From NCBI RefSeq assembly GCF_963169125.1, contig NC_084794.1:228187219-228251218 (forward strand): DNA of 64,000 bases, read 5' to 3'. Source of the DNA: Humulus lupulus. Taxonomy: Eukaryota > Streptophyta > Magnoliopsida > Rosales > Cannabaceae. How positions within the stretch are numbered: the stretch's first letter is position 1; each line of letters opens with the position of its first letter. Below, one piece after another: positions 10,578-21,597 of the stretch. Position numbers and translations under genes: made by a program. The notes under the pieces were generated by a model. It saw only the letters and a list, made by a program, of their open reading frames with translations. It did no database searches and had not been told where the DNA came from.

Positions 10578-11570
10578 GTATCGGGTCAAGACTGGGGAAG
10601 TGTTTGGATTGGTATGAGAAAAGGGAATATTGGGTATCAATGTCGAGGGCTGTTCTTTGTCCTCGAGCAGTTGAGCTTGCAGATCGTTGTCGATGGGTCT
10701 TTCTCCTCCCCACGGGTCTTGCATATAAACTACAAACAGACAAAGGAGGAGATAAGACGCACAGCCTGGGAGCTTATGTTGAAAGTTGGAATAACGTTGC
10801 TCGCGTCTACGACCGGCAACATTCTAACGAAACACTAAGTTTTATGCGAGCAGTTTGAAAAATGGATCAAAAAGTGAAAGTAAAAAGTTTTTCTGAAAAA
10901 AGCTTTTTCAACTCCAAAGGGGCGGGATAAACCCATTTTTTCAGCTAGTCTAAAAATCGAATTTTTACTTCGATTTTACGCCCTAAACCCATGATCCTGA
11001 CTATCAAAATGATTCCTAACTTCTACAGAGCAAAACTACACTACCCTATCAAGAATCAAACGGTATATAAAAAATCTTCACAAATTTTTACCCAAGAACA
11101 CAAAAAGTTTCAGAGCACAGATGCAGCATGCATGGCATCTCAAAGGGTTAAACGTCGAAAAAAATTACCTGAATGAAGATTGAAGATTCTGAAAAGGAGT
11201 AGCTTTAGGATTGCAGGCGAAAGATCCTTAGCAAAGCGACTGAAAACCTTGAAGTTCCGGGCTCTGAAATATAGTTCTTGAGAGTTCTTGGCAAAGATAT
11301 GGCGTGTAAAGAGTTAAAAGGTAAATGTGAGGATTATTTATAGAGGCTGAGATGTGATGAAAAGGGTTAATCATGAGCTACATTTTTCAAGGCATGGGGG
11401 AGTGTAATAGCCGTCGGAAAGGTTTCTTGAAAACTGAAAAGGCATGATTGGATGTGATTAGGTCACAGTTTTCAAGAACGCACGAGAGGCTCTGACAAAT
11501 TTCGTGGGGCATACGAAAAGTTAGTTTCCTAAGTTTACTTATTGCTAGTCGCAATAAATAAACTTGGGGG
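10578..11570. other. Non-coding region between antisense gene and 3' LTR
   Basis: About 1 kb without a convincing plus-strand gene. It should contain the promoter and leader of the antisense gene, although an alternative in-frame Met lies at 10724. The last ten bases, aacttggggg (11561-11570), form the polypurine tract that borders the 3' LTR. Confidence 0.55.
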
Positions 11571-12163
11571 TAAAATTTTTATCCATAAATCAGCTGCTGA
11601 TGGCGTGGCAAGGATTTTTGACATGTGGCGGATACGTAGCAGAGATACGGCCCGCCTATCGACTAGCATTATTTCCACATGGAAATATCACGTTTTATAT
11701 ACGACCAGATTGGTCGTATACTCCGTTCATTTATGTAAAGATCTGTACAGTTGTAATGATATCCGAGAATATCTCTTCATTATGACTTGCAGATCCGTTT
11801 ATTAAGGATAGATATTATTTCCTAATTCATGTAACTCTTCCTAAGCCTATAAATACTCAAGAAATAGCTCAGGGAAGGGGATCGATCTTTTCTTGGAGAA
11901 TTATAGTACTATCATACGTGGTTTGTATTGCTTTCTTCTTCCAAGGTCTGTGAAACTCAGGAACTTTAGTTCTTTGATCACACCTTTGGAACTCAATACT
12001 AATAATAACATCAAGTGGACGTAGGTCATTACCAATCACTGGGGCCGAACCACTATAAATCTCTGTGTTCTTTATTTTTTCCTTTAGATCATTTTCTCAA
12101 GCTCTATATTACTTTTCTGTCATTTTCTAGACTCCGTGTCGTTGACCAAAATCAGGATTAACA
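11571..12163 (+). repeat. 3' LTR of Tat copy 1, 593 bp
   Basis: The LTR begins after the polypurine tract (TAAAATTTTT, a probable TG-to-TA change) and ends CAGGATTAACA. A TATA box, cctataaatac, is at 11846-11856. The block 12014-12060 (gtggacgtaggtcattacc, then ggggccgaaccactataaat) is shared nearly unchanged with the LTRs of copies 2 and 3 and with the solo LTR at 31371. The start agrees with copies 2 and 3 by alignment of the following tgatg(g/a)cgtgg(c/a) motif. Confidence 0.8.
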
Positions 12164-12592
12164 ATTTTAACCTTAAAATTGAAAAAAAAAAACTCACCTA
12201 AAGGGTGAAAAACACGAGAACTGTCGCTAGTTTGTTGGGAGAAAACGAAGGTTTTCGAATTGGGGGAATGAGGGCTCGGGAACGATGCTGGGCTTTTTAA
12301 TTTTTGGGCGGACTGTTAGCGTCAGTGCAAAACTGACGGTAACAGCATGTTTGCATCAGTGCCCAACTTACGCAAACATGTCGTTACTGTCAGTTTTGCA
12401 CTGACGCTAACGGTCACATTAACGGCGTCAGTATGCCACTGATATAAACTTCGCCCAATAACAGCGTCATTGTTACAATTGACGCAAATACCATTTTATT
12501 TGTGGCAGTGTCCAACTACCACAAATGTTAATTCTTGGTCAATAGTTAACTGACGCGTTTGACTGACACAAAAGAGATATTTTGGTGTAGTG
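12164..12592 (-). mobile_element. Terminal fragment of a CACTA-type element, cut by the gypsy insertion
   Basis: The right end reads, on the minus strand, CACTACACCAAAATATC (from 12592), a CACTA terminal repeat. Inside lie repeated gcgtcagt/actgacgc motifs typical of transposase-binding subterminal repeats. They include a 44-nt palindrome arm pair, 12311-12354 and 12372-12415, with four mismatches and a 17-nt loop. The left half is missing or beyond the gypsy copy. No transposase frame is seen in this piece. Confidence 0.6.
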
Positions 12593-13096
12593 TAAATTCA
12601 CTTGTTATAAAATATTAATATTGCAATAATATATAATATATAATAAATACATTATATATAAGTGTCGTGTGTGAACAAATAATATTATTATGTAACTAAA
12701 TAAGAAATTAGAATAACATTTATCTTCTATCCAGAATAAACAAGTTTCTTATCCAATCATTGAGGTGTGATTTGAATAATATCATGAATGTTTGTTTCTT
12801 AAATAAGGTACGTAGTTTGCGATGTAAAATGTTATCATATTATTTTATTTTAAAAAAAATCTATGAGCAATGTTTTGGTCTAATTTTTCTTTTAATATGT
12901 TTATATCATTATTTTATATATAATATTGTTTATATATGACAATCATAAAAACTTAATAAAAATAATTAATATTTTTTTAAAATAAAACTAAGCAAACGCA
13001 GACTGCATGTTTGTACCTAATATATATAAATATATTTCTAAGTATTACTCATAAATAAATAACAAATTATTTTTAATAAGATATATATTTTTAGGG
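12593..13096. other. AT-rich sequence without recognised features
   Basis: About 500 bp, very AT-rich, with no open frame of note, no LTR ends and no tandem structure that I can identify. Confidence 0.5.
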
Positions 13097-13424
13097 AGAG
13101 ACTACAACGCATCATTTTTTTTGCAACACCGGTGTATCCTTTTTCTATTTCGGCACCTGAATAGTTATAATCACAATTTTTTTTATATGATAGTGTACAT
13201 TATAGCTATCTAGAACATTCTACAAATTTTTAAGAAATTCTGATTAAACTATGGTACCGAAAGAGGGTCTAAACTGTCTGTTGCACGTGTGTCTGTTTTT
13301 TTGTGTACGCGTGTAAAATTTGACAGTTTGAACTCTAAAAAAATTGGGATTATATCTATCAAAGTACCGAAATAGAAAAAAAATGCACCAGTATTAGAAA
13401 AAAAAAATGTGCCGTAGTGGTTTC
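13097..13424. mobile_element. MITE with long terminal inverted repeats
   Basis: The left ~85 bases (gactacaacgcatc..., ctatttcggcacc, tataatcacaatttttt) are repeated inverted at the right end (minus strand: cactacggcacatttt, ctatttcggtac, tataatcccaatttttt), imperfectly but over the whole length. The loop is about 150 bp and carries no gene. Long inverted repeats with no coding capacity suggest a Mutator-like MITE. I could not find a clear target duplication, so the exact ends are uncertain by several bases. Confidence 0.55.
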
Positions 13425-14121
13425 TTTATTTTTATTTTTATTCTTTGGCCAAGAAATTTAGTAGATTTCTCTACAAATTCTTAATTATCAATCGTTGAAA
13501 TGACCGTTTAGTCACCACCTAGGCTCCAGATTGTGACAAATGCAAAGTACAAATATGACTTTTACACAATGAAAAAGCATGTCGTAAATGCATGACCTAG
13601 ACACCTGTCAAAACACTTGTAGTAGGAATATAAAATAAAGAGAATGACCAATACACTCAGACTAACAGCAGTCATAACCATAACTAATTATGGTTAACAT
13701 ATATCACCACTTAAAATTAAAGTGTGTAACTAAAAGATTTTGGTATCATAAAAAATTCAATTTGTTTTAGTTGTAACTAAAAGCATGTTAGTAATTATTT
13801 GTGATTGAATACTACTTTATAATATTAATATATCTGTAGCTGTCACTAAAAGAGACATTAATTAGTCACAATTGCTTTTAATTAAAAACTTATTACAAAA
13901 TAGTGTATTCTTATAGTGACTCTTTTTTTTTTTTTTTTTTTTTAATGTTGGCATTTTTCTATGAAAGTGACAAATGCTTGTGTTTACTTTGTTGATATGT
14001 AAAACTTAATACTTTTTAGGATGAATAGTCTCTAATACTGGTGTTAATGCGGCCATCACATGCAACAATAAAATAATCTATCAAATTTTCCATCTTCCAA
14101 TTTTTTTCTTTCAATATATAC

Positions 14122-14170
<49 letters not shown>

Positions 14171-14908
14171 CTGAGCACTGCGAGCATTGTTGTATAATAA
14201 TGGTCAACACCTAACTAGTTCAGTTATGCAATATAAAAGAGATAATTTATTATATATAAGTCCTTATGATATATTTTATCGTATATATATATTTATATTG
14301 ACTATGGCAAGACAATAAAATAAAAATAAATAAATAAACAGTAATCTTTATTCATAAATACATAAAACACGAAGAAGTTCATATTAATATATTGTGTTAT
14401 TTAGCAAGTTCTACAAATTTTCTATTAATAAAAAAGGTAAAGAAAATATAATCTAAAATTAAACAATAAACAACTTATTTTTTATAAAGATTATTTTTAA
14501 TGAAAATTTATTTTTAAAGTATTCGGATATTAATTAAAAAAATATATTTTATGAGCAAATTATGAATAATAAAATTATTCTAATTTAAAAATTAGCTTCT
14601 CAAAAATATCTTTAAAAAAAAATTTAGGAATCCTACATTCTCAAAAAATTCTTTTAAATTAAAAAAAAAACATTTGTTATATTTTACTCAAACACTTTCA
14701 AAAATGTTTTTTCAATCTTAAAGTAACTTAAAATAAGCTAAAAGATATGATTCCTTTGCTATCTAGCAATTGAATAACTTTTAGCAATCACACTAATTAA
14801 CTTATTTAATCATAAATTTGACAAGCACAATCATATTTTATCCCAATATATAATTTAGGTACGTAATTAGATTATTAGCTTGTGAACCGAGAAAGTGAGA
14901 CTGTAAAG

Positions 14909-14939
<31 letters not shown>

Positions 14940-15320
14940 GTAGATACAAATAACGTGTAATATACATATTTATTTAGTTTTATTTATAGAATTTATTAAT
15001 TATTTTTATTAAATTTATATTAATGTCATATAAATTTTAAATAAATATCTTATTTTAATTAAATAATTTATTTATTTTTGTTTAAGTTTATATTTGTTAT
15101 AGTTTTTGAATTTGGAAGTGACAACAAGAGATTATATATTATATGTTTAATGTAATATTAAATATTATACGTGAATTTTAAATTTAAGTTTATTGCTAGT
15201 TTTAAAAAAAAAAACAATTTGTTGCTAATTTACAGTAGATTATGTTATATATTTAAAAGATATTATTCTAATAAGTAATTTTATGTTTAATTAAATTTTA
15301 TTTAAGTTATAAAATGTATG
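13425..15320. other. AT-rich gene-free DNA with microsatellites
   Basis: About 1.9 kb without protein-like frames. It contains a T-run near 13921-13943, a GA repeat (14125-14170) and an AT repeat (about 14911-14930). No LTR or transposase motif was recognised. Confidence 0.5.
14125..14170. repeat. (GA)n microsatellite
   Basis: About 46 bases of almost pure GA dinucleotide with one GGG interruption. The apparent minus-strand reading frame across it is only the Ser/Leu translation of the repeat. Confidence 0.9.
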
Positions 15321-16061
15321 TGTACGCCCTAATTTTCCACGGGCTATTAGCGAGCTGAGATATGACATTATTATATCCGCCACGTGGCCGGAGCTGCTGT
15401 TGTCAGGTCCTACCTCTTTAGCTCGAGGTAACCAAAGGTTTACCAAGATTATTTAAGGGCCGAGTCAGGAATATGAAGACCGAAGGTCAAGAAGGCATCC
15501 AGCTCGAGGCACGAGCTGGAGTTGGAAGCTGTGACCCTTTATAAAGTCAACCATGCAATGTAAACGTGCATATATCAGACATCACGTGTCTGATATATCC
15601 CTGAATTCTCGGACACGCAGCATGAACGTGCATGTTCAGGCACCCACGACTGGGTTGGGCCGTGCGGCCCATTATCCCCCTTACCTATTGATTAGACCAC
15701 ACTTCATTTGTCAGGATTTAGGAATTAATCATGAAGGTCACAGAAGTGACATGATGGGTAAGAAAGTCACGGGATGACCCCCCTTACCAACTCCCAGGTG
15801 CCCTCTCCTATAAATATGGAGAGCCTGAGAGTTGCAAGGGGTTAGATTCGATTGTATAACGAAATATCTTGTAAGAAATACCAAAAATATAGCAATAATA
15901 TTGGCTGGTGGAGTAGAAGGATTTTAACCTTTGAACCACCTAAAAACGTATTCGTGTCATCAGTCCATTTTAAGATCATTCATCTGTTTCGGTTCATTAT
16001 TCAGCACTAATCCCTTTCTCTTATTTTCTTAATTACCTGTTGGCGAAGAACCGCGTCAACA
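15321..16061 (+). repeat. Solo LTR, 741 bp, with 5-bp target duplication gtatg
   Basis: Begins TGTACGCCC, ends CGCGTCAACA, and is flanked on both sides by gtatg (15316-15320 and 16062-16066). A TATA box, cctataaatatgg, lies near 15809. No gag-pol follows, so this is a solo LTR left by recombination between the two LTRs of a full element. The TG...TCAACA ends and U5-like tail resemble gypsy LTRs. A palindromic atatatcagacatcacgtgt...ctgatatat segment lies near 15570-15600. Confidence 0.85.
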
Positions 16062-16070
16062 GTATGATTT

Positions 16071-16274
16071 TATTATTTTTAAATAATAATCATTGTAAAA
16101 TATCTCGAAAATATCATATTTTAATTTGTTTAATTATTTATTATTTTTAAATAATAATCATTGTAAAATATCTCGAAAATATCATATTTTAATTTGTTTA
16201 GTTATTTATTATTTTTAAATAATTATCATTGTAAAATATCTCAAAAAATATCCTATTTTAATTTTTTTTAATTA
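16071..16274. repeat. Tandem repeat, 3 copies of 68 bp
   Basis: Copies start at 16071, 16139 and 16207, each with tattatttttaaataat then cattgtaaaatatctc. The first two are almost identical and the third has a few changes. It lies immediately next to the solo LTR insertion site. A short second tandem (aatataagaatattc, two copies) follows near 16320-16360. Confidence 0.85.
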
Positions 16275-16885
16275 TTTCTTTTTATTTTATTTAAGTTTAA
16301 GTGTTTACAAAATACCGTTAAATATAAGAATATTCTGTTAAATATAAGAATATTCCGTTAAAATTAACATTAAAAAAAAAAAACTGTTAAAACAAAGAAT
16401 TTTCATTCTCTACACACTTATATATAGAAGAGAGATATATAGACATTTCGATATAATATATATATATATATACATATTTTCTTGCTACATATGGGGATGG
16501 ATCAAAATTAATTGCTAGTTAAGTGTTGACTATTGGTAAAAGCAATTAAAAGTTAAAAGAGTATATCAATCTAAGTCCTCCCTTAGGATTGAGATCAGTC
16601 AGAAGAACCTAGAGATTCATTCTTCATTCCACTACAAAGAAAAATACCTACAATAATTAAATGATAGACCATTTGTGTCGGTCGATAAAAGTCACTTGAT
16701 TTTTACTTGTATATTTTTTACAAAGGTAAAAATTGTTTAACCCTAACTTTTAATTTTATGATACTATGAAGGTCATGGCTTCTTGGCTTATTTTCTTCTA
16801 ATATGATAATTTATTTTTAAAAAATAATTATAAAATTGGCCTCCTTATACATAAATCCTTGCTCAAATATTACTATAGCGTGTAT
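16275..16885. other. AT-rich sequence without recognised features
   Basis: About 600 bp with short A/T runs and an AT microsatellite near 16450-16475. No gene or element end was recognised until the CACTA terminus at 16886. Confidence 0.5.
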
Positions 16886-17968
16886 CACTATAGGAAAAAG
16901 GGGTTCTACCGATAACATTTTTCATCGGTAGAACTCCATTTATTGTCGTTGGAGCCTCTACCAACAACACTCTCTCGTCAGTAGAGGTCTTCAGTAGGAA
17001 TTGGTTGGTAGAGCACACTTTCTACTAACGACTTCCAATATGTCATCAGTAGAACCTCTAGCCACGGCCAAGGTTGTCGATGGAGGTCTTACATTTCATT
17101 GGTGGAGAATTCTCCAACTTTCTTTCTTAATTGACCTCTACTGAAGACATATTGGACTTCTAGCAACGACATTTTATTTTCTTAATAATGATGTTATTTT
17201 ATATGAGTAAATAAAATTAAAATTATATAATAAAAATTAGAATAAAACACTTATATTAAACGCTTAAATAAATACATAAGTGTTTGTGAATTAAAATATA
17301 AAAGTTATCTTAAAAGTCAAAATACATAAGTGAAAGTCGACCTACTAGCTCAGTCCTACAACATCATGATCATCAAGTGGAGGACATGGTTGATGAAATC
17401 CCAAGATGAAATAATGCCTCCAGTGCTCCTCCAAAGCTCGGATACGATCCATCATCTCTCGCATCTCCTTAGCAATAGGTATAGGTGGGGGAACTACTAC
17501 GGACGGTGGATGTTGCGCCCTTGCGCCAAGTAGATGACCATATCCCATTTGGTGGCCATGGCGCTTTCCGAAGACCTATTGCACTAGGACCAAGTCTTCA
17601 TATTCCTTCAGGAACAGCCGACAGGGCTAATGAACTGTCAGAATACTATGACAGTTGTGTCTCACAGACGACAAACAATTTTTCCTACCATAAAATGATT
17701 AATATTACTATCACCTGTAAATGAACAAAGTAAGAAACTTAAAAATTTTCAATTTTTTTAACATACCTAGTTTTCTTCAACAACTTTAGACACCCACCAT
17801 TTGTTGTGTTTGTGATGAGTAGTCTTCCAGGCATCCAATATCTCAATCGGTCGCAGTCTCTAAATTGCGTTGTCACAAGATAATTTTTTTAATTAATAAA
17901 TATATAATTAAAAAATTAAATTTATTAAAATTAAATTTACTTTTTGGTAGTGCAGTATTGGTATGGAT
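16886..17968 (-). mobile_element. Outermost (first-level) CACTA element, 3' part, truncated
   Basis: The terminal repeat CACTATAGGAAAAAGG starts at 16886. It is followed by subterminal repeats of the type ctaccgata/ctaccaacaac/ctactaacgac up to about 17170. A TnpA-like remnant lies on the minus strand (17345-17875). The element is interrupted at 17968 by the second-level CACTA, and its sequence resumes at 29837 after that element's target duplication. The other terminus was not found. Confidence 0.6.
17345..17875 (-). pseudogene. TnpA-like (Ptta/En/Spm, transposase_24 type) remnant, C-terminal exons
   Basis: Minus-strand pieces are, in gene order, RPIEILDAWKTTHHKH.KWWVSKVVEE (about 17875-17790), resembling the conserved E.....TH....G.WV block of TnpA proteins, and a final coiled-coil region with AKEMREMMDRIRALEEHWR (17345-17548). 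Stops and an intron-like gap separate them. Upstream exons continue at 29840-30190, beyond the nested element. TnpA binds subterminal repeats of CACTA elements. Assignment is by pattern only. Confidence 0.5.
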
Positions 17969-18484
17969 CACTACTAAAAATAAGATATTTATTGGCGGTG
18001 GAGAATAGAAGCTACTGACAATAGTGCTAGTTTCGAAACCGACGTTGTTGAAGGTGTCACAATTGATAAATAGCGTTAGTTTTAAACTGTCACTTAAAAA
18101 AAAATACCAAATCCATTTTTAGCTGACATCAACATTAATACCAAATACAAATCAAAGCAGAAAACTAAATCACAATGACATTATATACCCAAAAATAAAA
18201 CAAAAAAAATACACAATCGAGATTGCAAATTAATGCATTGTGAACCAAAACTAAGATTTATACACATATGAAAAAAATCAAATATAAAGTTTGACTACAA
18301 AAAAAATCTCAAATCTGATATACTTAGCCTCATTTTCATCACCATAAGCCACCGTATTCATGAACTTAGATTGATAGAGAGATCGAGTGAGAGATAGAGA
18401 GAGAGAGCTTAAAAATGGATGTCGAGCCGTCTGAACCACAAACCATCACCATCGCGAACCACCTACACCACAAGAGCACCACAA

Positions 18485-18830
18485 CACTACAAGAAAATAG
18501 ACTTTTGCCAGTGTGTTTGAGAATTGCACTGGCAAAAAACCTTTCTATTACCAGCAAAAAATTACGCCGGCAAAAGTGGGTTTTGCCAATGCCATTTCCA
18601 ATTGCACCAGAATAGTTTGCACACTTTTTTCGGCATACTTTTTGCTTACGCACTAGGCATTATTGCCTTGGCAAAAATAATTTTTTTATATATAACCCTT
18701 CAATGGACGGTGGTATTTTTGCCAGCGCATTACGATGTTGCTCTGGCAAAAGTCTTCTAAACACGCCGGAAAAAGTCATAAATGCACCGGTAAAAGATAA
18801 AACTGCGCCGGTAAAAGCATTAAGGAATTT
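18485..18830. repeat. Left subterminal repeats of the third-level CACTA (first block)
   Basis: Many direct and inverted copies of a 10-14-base unit, ttttgcc(a/g)(g/a)(t/c)gc and its complement gc(g/a)ccggcaaaag. A second block of the same units occurs at about 19850-20150, and the same units reappear at the right end (28755-29176). Such units are the binding sites of TnpA-type proteins in CACTA elements. Confidence 0.8.
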
Positions 18831-19849
18831 AAATACACAATTATTTTTAATTTTCATAAGTGATTATAGTTTTATATATTATGATTCATTAATTAATAAT
18901 TATTTAACATCTAATTAAGGGTATAAAGTTGTTAGATTGATCTAAGATCAACAATAATACTAATTAACTTTGTAATTATGAACTAAGATTGTTGTGATCA
19001 TTGCCGATTATGCTTTTCTAACCATACGATTATTGTTTATTTAAAAAAAATTATTACAGGTCTAATAAACTGTTGTATTACACATAAGTTTATGAATATA
19101 TACAATCTTGGTCTTACTTAACATTATTAATTAGTGTTATCGATCATATGATCGAATATTGTTCTTTTGTTAATATATATATATATATATGTACGTTTCA
19201 TTATTGATAATTTCTTGAAATGTTAAATAATTATTCATTTTTTGAGGAACAAATAAATAGTCGATCATACCATTGATCTTTTATTATCATTAACAAGAAT
19301 TAATAGTAACTTTATTTAATGTGTAAATAGATAAATTCTTGTGATATTTATATAGGGTAGGTTGTATGTAATCAAATTGCATCAATTTTTAGATACATTC
19401 AGTATTTTATTATTAATTATGAACATTATAAATAATTCGATTAAACCGTAACTGTTAAAATATTCGAAATGTTAAGCAGTAATGCTAGTTAACATATTTT
19501 GTTGGTAGTGCCTGTTTCGATCTCGTTCAATATAACACTAGAAAAATAAGTTAAGCATATCAATTTTTAGATATATTTAGTATATATTATTAACTATGGA
19601 AATTATAAATAGTTCGTTTAAACTGTAAGTGTTAAAATATTGGAAATGTTAAGCAGTACTGATAATTAATCTAGCTTGTTAGTAGTGCATGCATGTTTCG
19701 ATCTCCTTCGATATAACATCCGAAATTAGTATTACATTAAGCATTTGAACTATTATTTTATTGTTTAGACAATAAAATGTTTCAATTATTGTGTACGAAT
19801 AAATGAAATAATTTTATTAATTAAACGAGAAAAAGAAAAAAATATATAT
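18831..19849. other. AT-rich stretch splitting the left subterminal repeats
   Basis: No gene. It includes a tandem duplication with copies at 19379-19554 and 19555-19740. Each copy contains gttaaaatatt(c/g)gaaatgttaagcagta, then a gtttcgatctc(g/c)ttc(a/g)atataaca block. The region may be an old insertion inside the subterminal zone, but no ends were recognised. Confidence 0.5.
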
Positions 19850-20150
19850 TTTTGCTGGTGCAATAGTGCGTCAGTGAAAATACTTTTGTCAGTGCGTTTG
19901 ACGAAGTGCTCTGGCAAAAGTATAGAGGGAAAATTCCCGCCTTCGCAATTTAAAACGTACGTGGTATGTGAAAACTTTTGCTGGCGCGTTTCGTTACGCC
20001 GGCAAAAGTCAAATATTGCGCCAGTAAAAGTCCACTTAAATTAAACGACACCATTTTGTATTAGGGCAACAAAGGTAACTTTTTCCGGCACAATATTTGA
20101 CCTTTGCCGATGCAACGAAACGCGCTGGCAAAAGTTTAATGATATTACAT
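19850..20150. repeat. Left subterminal repeats of the third-level CACTA (second block)
   Basis: Further copies of cttttgccg/ctggcaaaag units, including acgccggcaaaagtc and cgcgctggcaaaag, in both orientations, continuing the pattern of 18485-18830. Confidence 0.75.
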
Positions 20151-20884
20151 CAGCCACCCCTTCCTTCTTCCCCATTTCTCTTCCACAACCCCCTCTCTCT
20201 CTCTCTCTTTGCACCCCGACGCCTCCTCGACCACCACCCCACTGCGACGTTGCAACCTGAGCCCACCCCACCTCGACGGCAGCCCGAGCCCACCCCACCT
20301 CGACGGCACCCCACCCCACCCCACCCTGACGCTACCGTGAGCCCACCCCTGCCGCCCCCTCCTCCTCCAAGCCGCCCCCCTAAAGTAAGTTTTATAATAT
20401 AGTTTTGTATTTTATTTTCTTTAATTTATGTGTTGAATTTAATTTTTTTTCTATGGAGTCCCCGAGCCACTGTCAGAGTAGAGCCACTTCACCCGCTGCA
20501 ATATTTTTATTTTTTATTTACTATTTTTAAGTTATTTTTATAATATATTTTTTAGTATTTATTATTATTTTTTTTTAAAATTAAAAAAACAGATTTGAAT
20601 ATGTATTTTTTTTTATTTTAATGATTTATATGTATTTGTTTATTTTTGCTTGTTAATATTTATTATATTGTATTTTATGATATATGTATTTCATTTAAAG
20701 TATGAACTTAAAAAAAATCCGATTAATAATGTATGTTTATATTTTTAAATTGTTTTATATTAAATGTGATATGTTTGTAAATATGTATTTAATAATTTTT
20801 TTTGTATTAATAAAAAAAATCAGTTTTGGTATATGTTTTTTTGTTGTTAAATATTTGTATATATGTAAATTGATGTATTTGTTA

Positions 20885-20953
<69 letters not shown>

Positions 20954-21597
20954 GTATGATTTGGGAATATTCTGGTTATATATGTGTTTAATTTGTAGGC
21001 TTTAAAATTTTTGAAATAGTTTGAAATATAGTCGTTATGCTGCCCAAATTATTTTAAACTTAGTAAAATTAATAAAAGTTTAATAATTAATTAAATAAAA
21101 GTTTAAGTATAATTAAAAAATACATCTAAAAATTAATTTTTAACTATAATTTAAATAAAATAAAATTACCAATCATAATAATTAACAATTAATTTTAACA
21201 TTAATATTAGATGTTTTGTAATTGAAAAAAGTTAAAAATATAAATGTTTTAATAAAATAAAATTAAGTGAAATATAAATATAATAAAATTTTTATTAATT
21301 AAGTAAATGATCAAATACAAATTGAAGAATTTAATAAAAAATTACGAAATGAAATTAATGTATAATTAAATTAATTTTAAAATAAAAGTAATAAATAAGT
21401 AAATGATTTAAAAAATTGTAATAATTAATAATTAGCTACATTTTCTTTGGTAAATATAAATAATTATTTTTTCCAGAGATAGGATATTGTTATCACTTAG
21501 TGATAATTAGGGAGACAAATAATAAGGAAATATTTTGACTATCATTTCCCTCATTTTAAGACAATTATTAATATTTTCTTAATTATTTCGTTTGAAG
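20151..21597. other. Leader region of the third-level CACTA before tnpD
   Basis: Begins with a CT-rich then C-rich low-complexity tract (20190-20385, repeated ccaccccacctcgacgg) that translates as Pro-rich nonsense. AT-rich DNA follows, with an AT/TG microsatellite at 20886-20950. A gtaagt donor-like site at 20384 suggests a 5' leader exon and long intron before tnpD, as is common in CACTA genes. That is inference. Confidence 0.5.
20886..20950. repeat. (AT)n(TG)n compound microsatellite
   Basis: About nine AT units run into about 23 TG units (20904-20950). Confidence 0.92.

Larger units (their letters stand above)
1..12163 (+). mobile_element. Ty3/gypsy Tat-lineage LTR retrotransposon, copy 1 (5' end outside window)
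   Basis: The order gag, protease, RT, RNase H, a second archaeal-type RNase H and integrase on the plus strand, then a long antisense gene and an LTR, is the plan of plant Tat/Retand elements. The 5' LTR lies before base 1. A copia-derived segment (510-3486) replaces the end of gag and the gag-protease spacer. The element is dead: stops interrupt gag, RT and integrase, and the RT catalytic motif is altered. Copies 2 (49027) and 3 (57895) are sister elements and were used to recognise damaged positions. Family assignment is from motifs and gene order and is fairly safe. Confidence 0.85.

Noticed and set aside
14016..14210. Ser/Leu repeat frame on the minus strand
   Set aside because: Direct translation of a GA microsatellite.
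20097..20402. Pro-rich frame of about 100 codons
   Set aside because: Translation of CT- and C-rich repeats in the CACTA leader; no domain.
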